From: an uncultured Alphaproteobacteria bacterium
GTDB lineage: Bacteria; Pseudomonadota; Alphaproteobacteria; HIMB59; GCA-002718135
DNA: 64,000 bases
NCBI GenBank assembly: GCA_902540265.1
Contig: CACBLW010000002.1
Span: forward strand, 58,037-122,036
Reading direction: 5' to 3'
The notes beneath the pieces are model-generated. The model was not told the origin of the DNA. It was given only the letters and a program-made list of their open reading frames with translations, and did no database searches. Of the stretch, positions 9,506 to 17,097 are shown piece after piece. Every line of letters begins with the position of its first letter. Positions within the stretch are counted from its first letter, which is position 1. Made by a program: the position numbers and the translations under genes.

Positions 9506-10655
9506 GTGGAATTATTAGGTCATCAATATTTTTAGAATGATGTGTAATTTGTTCGTATCCATCTTTTGTTATAATAAAACTATCACCAACTTGTGATCTA
9601 AAATTATTTGCACTTGCCCCGCCATCAACGGCAAATACCATTCCAGGCTCCAGTACAGTTTTATTACCAACTACTAATTGTGGTTCCTCTAAAAAGCTAA
9701 AGCCTGTACCTCTTCCACATCGAAATGTAGGATAAGGGTATCCCTCAGACTGTATAGTATCTGCATAAGCAGCATGAACTTCTTCAGCTGTTACTCCAGG
9801 GCCAAGAATTTCAAGAGCAGCTTTTTGAGATTTTACTGCAGTCTCAAAAGCTTTTATTTGTTCATCGGATTGAATTTCTTCTACCCAAAATATTCTGTCA
9901 AAACCTAATTTAAACCTATGGAAGTTTGTAGAACCACAATAACATACGAACACGGGATCACCTTTTTTTATTATTTTGGTTGAAGCACGATGGTGAGTTT
10001 TAGGTAAATCATGACCCGATGTCATAACAGGTAAAAAGTGAATATTTGGAGACATATTGATATTATCAGGATAAAATTCTTTTAAAAGATCTGCAGCTTT
10101 TCTTGTTCCAGCTTGTGATTGTGCAAGTGCAACCTCATACTCAGGAACATTATGGCCAATTGTTTTTTTTGCTGCCTCCATCATAGCCATAGCAACTTCA
10201 CCGGCATGACGAGCTATATTCAATTCATGATTAGATTTAATCATTCTTATATTATCTATTAATTTGGTTAAATCCCCAGGATAGTCTTGAAGTAAATCGT
10301 CTAAATAAGTCTTAACCATTGGGTTAATTTTAAATTTTTCAATAAAAATATTTTTATGTTGATTGATGATTTGAGGTAATAATTCTCTCCATTCATTTCC
10401 AATACCATCATTCCATGTTTCAACTATATCTACAGGACAAGATTCTGGTACTAATAGAACATCAAGAAGAGGTGTAATTAAATAAGTTTTATGATCATTT
10501 GAAACAACTAATAATGTTGGTCGATAAAAATCCATATGAAGGAAGTCATGGTATCCTGTGAAATAATATATCGAGTCATCATCAGTTATAATTGAGAGAT
10601 CAATATTGTTCTCAGACATTTTTTTCTTTAGTTTATTTAAGTTTTCAGAAAACAT
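9498..10655 (-). CDS. M24-fold hydrolase without metal ligands (EutD/DoeA- or creatinase-like)
   Basis: The 385-aa protein has the creatinase N-domain followed by a pita-bread M24 domain (IRMIKSNHELNIARHAGEVA near 137-156; TVLEPGMVFAVDGG near 333-346). Metallo-M24 enzymes need two Asp, one His and two Glu; here the first Asp pair region reads VFVCYCGSTNFHRFKLGFDR and the late Glu position reads AVDGG, so dinuclear metal binding is lost. His221/His222 align with the catalytic His region of creatinase. Metal-independent M24 hydrolases include creatinase and ectoine hydrolase (EutD/DoeA). The surrounding EutABC-like genes favour EutD-like ring opening or amide hydrolysis; the exact substrate is not evident. 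Confidence 0.7.
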   Translation of the reverse strand: MFSENLNKLKKKMSENNIDLSIITDDDSIYYFTGYHDFLHMDFYRPTLLVVSNDHKTYLITPLLDVLLVPESCPVDIVETWNDGIGNEWRELLPQIINQHKNIFIEKFKINPMVKTYLDDLLQDYPGDLTKLIDNIRMIKSNHELNIARHAGEVAMAMMEAAKKTIGHNVPEYEVALAQSQAGTRKAADLLKEFYPDNINMSPNIHFLPVMTSGHDLPKTHHRASTKIIKKGDPVFVCYCGSTNFHRFKLGFDRIFWVEEIQSDEQIKAFETAVKSQKAALEILGPGVTAEEVHAAYADTIQSEGYPYPTFRCGRGTGFSFLEEPQLVVGNKTVLEPGMVFAVDGGASANNFRSQVGDSFIITKDGYEQITHHSKNIDDLIIPHG

Positions 10656-11810
10656 TTATTTTAATTGTTGTTCTACCAATTCAGTCCAATATGAAGAACC
10701 TATGACTAATAATTCGTCATTAAAATCATAATTATCAGCATGTAGAGGTCTAGAATGCTGCTCTGATGTACCGTTACCCATTAAAACAAAGCAGCCAGGT
10801 TTTTCATTTGCCATAACAGAAAAATCTTCTGAGAATAAACGTGGTTCAATATCACCATTACATTTATCGTTACCAAGTAATGAAACTGCTGCTTTTGTTG
10901 CAGACTCAGTTTGTTTTTTTGAATTAAAGGTTATAGGACAGGCTGTTTCATATTTAACACTTCCATTAACACCATGCGCATTGCAAATGCCTTCGACAAT
11001 TTGTAACATTTTTGAAGCAATTATTTCATTTGTTTCTTTTGATAAAGCTCTCGCGTCACCAGTCATTTTTACCATACCTGGTAGAACATTTTTTTTACCA
11101 TCGGTTATAAATTCAGTAATAGAAACTATACCATTGTCTGCTGGATTTAATTTCCTAGACACTATTGATTGAAGTGCTACTGCTATTTGAGAGCCAACAG
11201 TTATTGCATCAACCCCCATATGAGGTAATGCGGCATGCCCACCTTTAGCTTTTATTTCAATTTCAAATAAATTTTCACTTGCTGTAATAGCTCCTTTTCT
11301 TGTACCAAATGTTCCAATTTCCATGTTAGGAATATTGTGCATAGCGTAAACTTCATCAATGTTAAATTTATCAAACAATCCTTCATCTATCATTGTTCTT
11401 GCGCCAAAAGTATTCTCTTCATCAGGTTGAAAAATAAAATATACCGTTCCATTAAAGTTACCTTTTTCTGATAAATATTTTGCTGCACCTAATAACATTG
11501 TTGTGTGACCGTCATGTCCACATGCATGCATTCTGTTATCAAACTTGGACTTATAACTAAAATTATTAGTTTCATGTATAGGAAGAGCATCCATGTCAGC
11601 TCTTATACCTATTGATTTTGAACTATTTCCTTTTTTTAAAATTCCAACTACTCCAGTTCTGGCAATACCAGAATGAACTTCTATTCCAAACTCTTCTAGA
11701 AGTGTTGACACTTTTGCTGCAGCATACTCTTCTTCAAAACTTAATTGTGGATGCATATGAAGATCGTGACGCCATTCTACTAATTGGTTATGTAATGACT
11801 GAGTTTTCAT
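10656..11810 (-). CDS. M20D amidohydrolase (N-acyl amino acid deacylase type)
   Basis: A 384-aa metal-dependent aminoacylase/amidohydrolase related to hippurate hydrolase, N-acetyldiaminopimelate deacetylase and IAA-amino acid hydrolase. Metal and catalytic residues are intact: ADMDALP near 71-77, HACGHDGH (Cys97, His99, His102), the PDEE glutamates near 130-132, His158 in AMHN, and a C-terminal His in PLHADNY. In canonical ectoine operons the deacetylase EutE/DoeB, another zinc hydrolase family, removes acetate from N-acetyl-diaminobutyrate. An M20D enzyme in this position could do the same job, but this is inference. It directly abuts the M24 gene. Confidence 0.85.
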   Translation of the reverse strand: MKTQSLHNQLVEWRHDLHMHPQLSFEEEYAAAKVSTLLEEFGIEVHSGIARTGVVGILKKGNSSKSIGIRADMDALPIHETNNFSYKSKFDNRMHACGHDGHTTMLLGAAKYLSEKGNFNGTVYFIFQPDEENTFGARTMIDEGLFDKFNIDEVYAMHNIPNMEIGTFGTRKGAITASENLFEIEIKAKGGHAALPHMGVDAITVGSQIAVALQSIVSRKLNPADNGIVSITEFITDGKKNVLPGMVKMTGDARALSKETNEIIASKMLQIVEGICNAHGVNGSVKYETACPITFNSKKQTESATKAAVSLLGNDKCNGDIEPRLFSEDFSVMANEKPGCFVLMGNGTSEQHSRPLHADNYDFNDELLVIGSSYWTELVEQQLK

Positions 11811-11813
11811 AGC

Positions 11814-13256
11814 TTACATATTATTAAATTCTTTAATCTTATTGTCTAGAGAAAGCATATAATCATAATGTGAATTCCAAAATTTTTGATCTTTTCTTTT
11901 TTCAAATTCTTCAAGACTTACACCTTGTTGCTCTACCCAAGTAAAGTAACCTAAATTAAATATTCTTTTCTTGTCCATGTAAGAAAGTTCTAGCATATTA
12001 TCAGTAGATATTCCTGATAAGTGTTTTCCAAATAGTTCAGCACAAACTATTTCATCATAATTATTCTTAAAATCAGCAATGGTCTTATTTAATTCTGACA
12101 TATATAAATCTGCACCATCTGTAGCAACTGTTATAATTGCGTCATCACTATTTAAATCCATATATTTAGCTAGTTTTATTGATGCCAATATATTTGCTAT
12201 TGCTGAAAAGCCAAATTCAGGAAGACGAGAAACAAAATCAGGGTCAAAATTTTTTTTCTTAATTAAAAATTTTTTTCCTATTTCAGTATTAAAAATCATA
12301 TTTAGATTATTGGTAGCTTGATCAGAAACATCAACAACAAAATCTGTATTCATTACATTATGAATAAGGGGAACATGTTTGTCACCAATTCCTTGTATAT
12401 TATGTTCACCATAACCTCCATGAAGCAAAGTTGGGCACTCCAAAGCTTCAACAACTGCAATCTTCGTCTGTAATTTATCTTTAAGATAATCTCCTGCTGC
12501 TAGAGTACCACTTGATCCTGAAGCACTTACGTAAAACCTAGGAGTTAAATTACTGTTACCTTTAACTTTAAGAAATGATTTTTCAAAAGATGGACCCGTT
12601 ATAGAACGATGAATACTGTAATTATAATACTCATCAAATTGATTTATGATATCATTTAGATTATCTTTTTTTAATTCATTACAAGCATCGTAAATTTCTT
12701 TAACATTACTTTCTGTGCCTTTTGTCTTTATGATATTTTTTTTATCTTCAACCCAATTATTCAACCATTCAAATCTCTCATTACTCATTCCTTCAGGAAG
12801 TATTGCAATACTATTAAGACCCATTATCCGAGATATTGCTACTCCGCCCCTACAATAATTTCCTGTAGAAGGCCAAACTGCTTTATGTTTTTCATAATCA
12901 AAAGTGCCATTTAAAATTCTTGGAAGCAAACAACCATAAGCTGCCAAAACTTTATGAGCTGTTATTAAGGGAAAATATCGTCCCATATTTACAATTATCT
13001 TTGCCTTAACACCTGTAAATTCTGTTGGAAGCACAATATATTCAGGCTCATTTCCAAAACCTGATTGATCTCTTTTATTAAACCAATGAACCCTAAAGAG
13101 GTTAAGAGGATTAATATCATTATTATTTATTTTTTTTAGAGAATTTTTAATATCATCATTGATAATTTGAGGGTCTTGAAGTTCACTTATACTTGGCAAG
13201 ACAACTCCTTTTGATTTGAAGTAATCAGACGTTTTTTTTATTATTGCTTGACTCAT
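11814..13256 (-). CDS. divergent fold-type-II PLP-dependent enzyme
   Basis: The 480-aa protein belongs to the tryptophan synthase beta / cysteine synthase fold class. Visible parts: a probable PLP lysine at Lys102 (TAHKVLAAYG), a phosphate/substrate loop STGNYCRGG (130-138), a Gly/Ser-rich loop SGSSGTLAAGD (about 244-254), and HNIQGIGDKHVP. The spacing differs from threonine dehydratase and cysteine synthase, and there is an extra N-terminal region of about 80 residues. A beta-elimination or beta-replacement reaction on an amino acid is the most that can be said. It is spaced 3 nt from its neighbours on each side, so it belongs to the same operon as the Eut-like genes. Confidence 0.75.
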   Translation of the reverse strand: MSQAIIKKTSDYFKSKGVVLPSISELQDPQIINDDIKNSLKKINNNDINPLNLFRVHWFNKRDQSGFGNEPEYIVLPTEFTGVKAKIIVNMGRYFPLITAHKVLAAYGCLLPRILNGTFDYEKHKAVWPSTGNYCRGGVAISRIMGLNSIAILPEGMSNERFEWLNNWVEDKKNIIKTKGTESNVKEIYDACNELKKDNLNDIINQFDEYYNYSIHRSITGPSFEKSFLKVKGNSNLTPRFYVSASGSSGTLAAGDYLKDKLQTKIAVVEALECPTLLHGGYGEHNIQGIGDKHVPLIHNVMNTDFVVDVSDQATNNLNMIFNTEIGKKFLIKKKNFDPDFVSRLPEFGFSAIANILASIKLAKYMDLNSDDAIITVATDGADLYMSELNKTIADFKNNYDEIVCAELFGKHLSGISTDNMLELSYMDKKRIFNLGYFTWVEQQGVSLEEFEKRKDQKFWNSHYDYMLSLDNKIKEFNNM

Positions 13257-13259
13257 AAA

Positions 13260-14234
13260 TTAAATATTGATGCCTAAATTATTTCTTTTACAAAGATTAT
13301 AAGCAAATCTTGCCATTGCAGTATCTTGTACGCCAGTTCCTGTCAAATCACATATCGTTATATCTTCTTTATTTCTTCTTCCTAAGCTTGGATCGTTAAT
13401 AATATCGCCAAGTTCATTAAACTTTTCTTTAGAAGAAATTATATTTTGTTTTAAAGCATGATGTAATTCACCCAAAACACTTGTTTGTAATTGATTGTCA
13501 GGTACATATTGATTGCAATGTTTTAACATCTGAGGATCTAATTCGTTTTTTTGTTCTGCATCTGATCCCATTGCTGTTATGTGAGTTCCTTTAATTATCC
13601 AATCAAATTCCAAAAGTGGTTTTTTACTAGGAGTCGTTGTAACGATTATTTCTGATAAGCTTGCCAACTCCTTGCAGGAAGAAGCTACATGCAAATCTAA
13701 ATCTAAATCTTTAAAACCTTCGATAAATTGGTTTGCTTTTGTCTCATCTCTTGTCCAGACTATTATTTTTTTTATTTTTCTAACCAACATTATTGCTTGA
13801 AGTTGTAATTTGGCTTGAATTCCAGCTCCAATAATACCAACAGAATTAGCATTTTGATTTGATAAATATTTTGTAGCTATTGCTCCTGCTATAGCTGTTC
13901 TAGTATCTGTAAGATAACCTTCATCCAATAGAACAGATTTTACAACTCCAGTCTTTGAATCTAATAAAACCATAAGTCCATTACTAGATGGTAGACCAAG
14001 TTTTGGATTATCGAAAAAACCTGAAGCGATTTTTATTGCATAACTATCAAGACCCTCAACATATGCAGCTTTAACATCAGATTCACCATGATATTTTTCA
14101 ATATCAATTCTCATTATAGGTGGCATCATTACCAATCCTTTTGATAAATTTATAAAAGCCTCCTCTATTATTGGTATGAGATTTTTATTCAAATCTACAT
14201 GTTGAATAATATCATTTTTATTAAGGATGAGCAT
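13260..14234 (-). CDS. eutC: ornithine cyclodeaminase / mu-crystallin family protein (EutC-like)
   Basis: 324 aa, normal for the family. The NAD(P) motif GAGIQA is at 136-141 (SVGIIGAGIQAKLQ), substrate-side Lys68 lies in AIKIASGF, and LTDTRTAIAGA is the conserved helix. Family activities include ornithine cyclodeaminase, alanine dehydrogenase and pyrroline-2-carboxylate reductase. The EutC role in (hydroxy)ectoine degradation is assigned because the next two genes upstream are EutB- and EutA-like in the order eutA-eutB-eutC. It overlaps eutB by 14 nt. The alternative reductase role would pair with the proline-racemase-family enzyme at the operon end. Confidence 0.7.
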   Translation of the reverse strand: MLILNKNDIIQHVDLNKNLIPIIEEAFINLSKGLVMMPPIMRIDIEKYHGESDVKAAYVEGLDSYAIKIASGFFDNPKLGLPSSNGLMVLLDSKTGVVKSVLLDEGYLTDTRTAIAGAIATKYLSNQNANSVGIIGAGIQAKLQLQAIMLVRKIKKIIVWTRDETKANQFIEGFKDLDLDLHVASSCKELASLSEIIVTTTPSKKPLLEFDWIIKGTHITAMGSDAEQKNELDPQMLKHCNQYVPDNQLQTSVLGELHHALKQNIISSKEKFNELGDIINDPSLGRRNKEDITICDLTGTGVQDTAMARFAYNLCKRNNLGINI

Positions 14235-15183
14235 GATTTAAAACTTTGTTAAACAATTCCGAGTCAATATTTCCACCACAAATTAAACAGATTATATTTT
14301 TTCCTAAGTGCGATGTTAGTTTTTCTTTAACAACCATTACACTTGTTGCTGCAGCACCTTCAGATACAATTTTATGTTCTAAAAAATTTATTCTAATTCC
14401 CTCAGCTATTTTTTCTTCACTTACTAAAACAAAGTCATCAACAAATTGTTGTACAATATTAAATGTAAATTTATTATCTAAGCCAATACTACCCCCTAGA
14501 CAATCAGCTAAAGTTTCAGTTTCTTCTACATCAACAGGTCTACCTTTTTTTAGACTTTCAAACATTGAAGGGCCTCTTTCCATAGATACGGCAATAATTT
14601 TTGTATCAGGTTTTTGAAGTTTAATAGCTTGTGCTATTCCAGATATAAGACCGCCACCAGATGTTGGTATAATTACAGTATCAACTTCAGGAAATTCAGT
14701 AAGCATTTCAAGCCCAACTGTACCTTGGCCTATAATAATGTCTTCATCATCAAAAGGGTGAATTAATGGGATATTTTTTTCTTTCGCAATTTGTTTAGCA
14801 TGTAAATCAGCTTCATCACTATTCTTTCCAATAATTTCTACTTTTGCTCCTAATTTTTCAATAGCCTCTTTTCTATATTCTGGAACCATTGAAGACATAT
14901 ATATTGTTGATTGAATGCCCAATACCTTTGATGCATAAGCAACGCCTTTGCCATGATTGCCTGTAGAAACTGCGATGACTCCTTTGTTCTTGTCATCTTC
15001 ACTTAAAGAAAGTAGCTTATTAACAGCACCTCTTAACTTAAAAGAACCAGTGATTTGAAAATTTTCTAACTTTAGTTTTACTGTATTACTTTTTGATAAG
15101 AAATTAGAATTAATTAATGGTGTATAATTAACATAAGGTAAAATTTTCTTATGTGCATCTTGTATTTGTTGAAGTGTAATCAA
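14221..15183 (-). CDS. eutB: threonine dehydratase-like PLP enzyme (EutB-like)
   Basis: A 320-aa fold-type-II PLP protein with Schiff-base Lys49 in ITGSFKLRGA, STGNHGKGVAYAS for substrate binding, and the phosphate loop SGGGLISG (about 170-178). It has no C-terminal ACT regulatory domain, so it is a catabolic/serine-racemase-type enzyme and not the biosynthetic IlvA. In the eutABC module EutB is proposed to act on hydroxyectoine together with EutC. Position between EutA- and EutC-like genes supports the assignment; sequence alone would only say 'threonine/serine dehydratase or racemase'. Confidence 0.75.
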   Translation of the reverse strand: MITLQQIQDAHKKILPYVNYTPLINSNFLSKSNTVKLKLENFQITGSFKLRGAVNKLLSLSEDDKNKGVIAVSTGNHGKGVAYASKVLGIQSTIYMSSMVPEYRKEAIEKLGAKVEIIGKNSDEADLHAKQIAKEKNIPLIHPFDDEDIIIGQGTVGLEMLTEFPEVDTVIIPTSGGGLISGIAQAIKLQKPDTKIIAVSMERGPSMFESLKKGRPVDVEETETLADCLGGSIGLDNKFTFNIVQQFVDDFVLVSEEKIAEGIRINFLEHKIVSEGAAATSVMVVKEKLTSHLGKNIICLICGGNIDSELFNKVLNHAHP

Positions 15184-15195
15184 TTTAATCCCTAT

Positions 15196-15951
15196 TTAAT
15201 GTAATTTAAATAGGTTACCATAACCATCAATTTTTTGATTAATATTAGATAATCTTAATGAATCCCAAATAATAGCTTGATTACTTGAAATGACATCCGT
15301 GCTTAATTTTGACTCTAATTCTTCGATAATATCAATTACTTTTAATGCAGTACAAGAAACAAAAATACTATCAACATCTGTTAAATCTATTGAGGAAATT
15401 GTTTGTATTAAACTATCATGAGTAACTTTGGCAATTTCGGAGTCATAATTTAAATTAAACGAACTAAATGATTTAATTTTAAATCCACTATCAATTAAAT
15501 ATTTATAAACTTTAATATTAACGTCTTTTGGATAAGGGGTAAGAACAGCAATTTTTTTATGATTTAATAATTTAAGTGCTTTTACCGCTGCTGTAATAGG
15601 TGTTGTAATTAAAGCATCAGGTTTAGCTTTAAAAATTTCAGCTCTTATTCTTTTTTCACCAATTTCAATAGTACCCGAAGTACATCCATACGCTACAACT
15701 TGTATTTTTTCATTGGGTAATATTTGGTTTGCTGTTTCTGAAAGATGATCAGCCATCCTCATGTAATTTTCATGAGTTAGAGGATTTAAAAAAGGTATCC
15801 TATTAAAAAATAGATCAACTGGTAAATTATGACAAATTTTTCTAAAATCCTGCTCTATTGTAAAATCAGTTGATAATGTGATTATACCAATTCTAGAAAA
15901 GTTTATATTATGTAAATTGGCTTTAACATTATTTTGATTAAAACTATCCAT
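15196..15951 (-). CDS. eutA: Asp/Glu racemase superfamily protein (EutA-like)
   Basis: 251 aa. The two-cysteine active site of the Asp/Glu racemase, maleate isomerase and arylmalonate decarboxylase fold is present: Cys90 in AYGCTSGT and Cys198 in FVSCTALK. TPITAAVKALKLL and IAVLTPYP are family-typical strands. In Sinorhizobium and marine (hydroxy)ectoine clusters the first Eut gene, eutA, encodes this family, which fits the order here. Its own reaction is not established. The stop codon shares one base with the region of the amidinotransferase end (both at 15951), indicating translational coupling. Confidence 0.75.
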   Translation of the reverse strand: MDSFNQNNVKANLHNINFSRIGIITLSTDFTIEQDFRKICHNLPVDLFFNRIPFLNPLTHENYMRMADHLSETANQILPNEKIQVVAYGCTSGTIEIGEKRIRAEIFKAKPDALITTPITAAVKALKLLNHKKIAVLTPYPKDVNIKVYKYLIDSGFKIKSFSSFNLNYDSEIAKVTHDSLIQTISSIDLTDVDSIFVSCTALKVIDIIEELESKLSTDVISSNQAIIWDSLRLSNINQKIDGYGNLFKLH

Positions 15952-17054
15952 TACTGATTAGGAAAATAATCCTCACACTCACCTTCTCTATGAACATCAG
16001 TAGTAGCACAATGTAAACTACCACCAAACGCATAAACGTCTCTAAAAGGAACTGGAATAACTTCCAATCCAAAACTTTCCATTTGTTTAATCATTTTTTC
16101 TTCCGTTGCCTCGACGCATATAGTTTTAGGATCAATTATCAAAACGTTCATAGATAACCAGATTGATGAATAACACATAGGTGGTGGACTATTATGAATG
16201 GAGGGTGCTGCCTCATGAATTTCCCATTTATTATCATCAAAAATTTTTCTTTGCTCTGATGATATTTTTCTATTCGGATTAATGATTATTACTCCTGGTT
16301 TAATAGGAGTAAAACATGCATCAATGTGAGTTGGAATTAAATCACCTGGTAAATTAATTTGATGAACGCGATGATTTGGATAATGTCTTCTTAACCAATC
16401 TAAACCGTTTAAATTTGATGTGAAATTGTTATGATAAAAAAGATCTTTTCCAAAGCGTAAAATTTCTGCAGCATCAAAAAGTGGTTCTTTTTCTGTCAAT
16501 ATCATGTCTCTATTTTCGATTTTTTTGTATCGTTCTTCTTCCGTTATGCCTTCAGGAAGATAATTGGACTTATAAGATTGATTTGTTAATCTTGGTTTAG
16601 GTGCCGACTCCCATCTCATATTTTTATCTTCTGAATAATATTTTTCAAGTAGTGGTCTATAAGCAAGGTACTCAAACCATCTACATCTGTAAGACATGGG
16701 CGCCTCTAGCATTTCATTTCCTACAGTAAGAATAACATCTCTGGGAGGCATACAACCAAACATACCATCATTAGACCAATCGGGTGTCTCAATACTCTGA
16801 GAAAAGTCAATAGGTGTTGGTCTATCAACTTTTATATTTAAGGAATTTAAAATTTTAACAAAGTTTTCTAATTGTATGTTTGCTTTATCAATTGACTCTT
16901 TTGAACGTGGTCCGTGAGATCCTGCCATACCACTATCTTTACTAATTTTTGGTTCAAGTGCTGGTTCCATTGGAGGTATGTTGGCATTTTCAACCGCTCC
17001 AACTATAACATGCTTTAATGGATCCCATTCATTCCAAGAATTAACTATTGTCAT
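15951..17054 (-). CDS. glycine amidinotransferase family enzyme (GATM/StrB-like)
   Basis: 367 aa, full length for the L-arginine:X amidinotransferase family. The catalytic triad is complete: Asp194 (LFDAAEILR), His243 (THIDACF) and nucleophile Cys349 (GGSLHCATTDVHR). The family moves an amidino group from arginine to an amine such as glycine, or to inosamine in antibiotic pathways. It is the first gene of the eight-gene minus-strand operon and follows an AAGGAAAA ribosome site. An amidinotransferase is not part of known ectoine operons, so it is the distinguishing member of this cluster. The acceptor is unknown; glycine, the product of the neighbouring sarcosine oxidase, is one candidate. Confidence 0.88.
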   Translation of the reverse strand: MTIVNSWNEWDPLKHVIVGAVENANIPPMEPALEPKISKDSGMAGSHGPRSKESIDKANIQLENFVKILNSLNIKVDRPTPIDFSQSIETPDWSNDGMFGCMPPRDVILTVGNEMLEAPMSYRCRWFEYLAYRPLLEKYYSEDKNMRWESAPKPRLTNQSYKSNYLPEGITEEERYKKIENRDMILTEKEPLFDAAEILRFGKDLFYHNNFTSNLNGLDWLRRHYPNHRVHQINLPGDLIPTHIDACFTPIKPGVIIINPNRKISSEQRKIFDDNKWEIHEAAPSIHNSPPPMCYSSIWLSMNVLIIDPKTICVEATEEKMIKQMESFGLEVIPVPFRDVYAFGGSLHCATTDVHREGECEDYFPNQ

Positions 17055-17081
17055 TATATTTTCCTTAATTTAAAACTATGC

Positions 17082-17090
17082 ATTATAATT
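17082..17090. promoter_or_regulatory. overlapping divergent -10 elements
   Basis: Only 43 nt separate the two divergent start codons. The sequence ATTATAATT holds TATAAT on the plus strand (17084-17089) and TATAAT on the minus strand (complement of 17082-17087). The plus-strand copy is 8 nt before the ATG at 17098, so the mRNA of that gene would have almost no 5' leader. Neither strand has a convincing -35. Confidence 0.5.
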
Positions 17091-17097
17091 AAAACTT

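Noticed and set aside
9498..10655. Xaa-Pro or methionine aminopeptidase
   Set aside because: The dinuclear metal ligands of M24 peptidases are missing.
14221..15183. Biosynthetic threonine deaminase (ilvA)
   Set aside because: No C-terminal ACT domain and an operon context of catabolic Eut-like genes.
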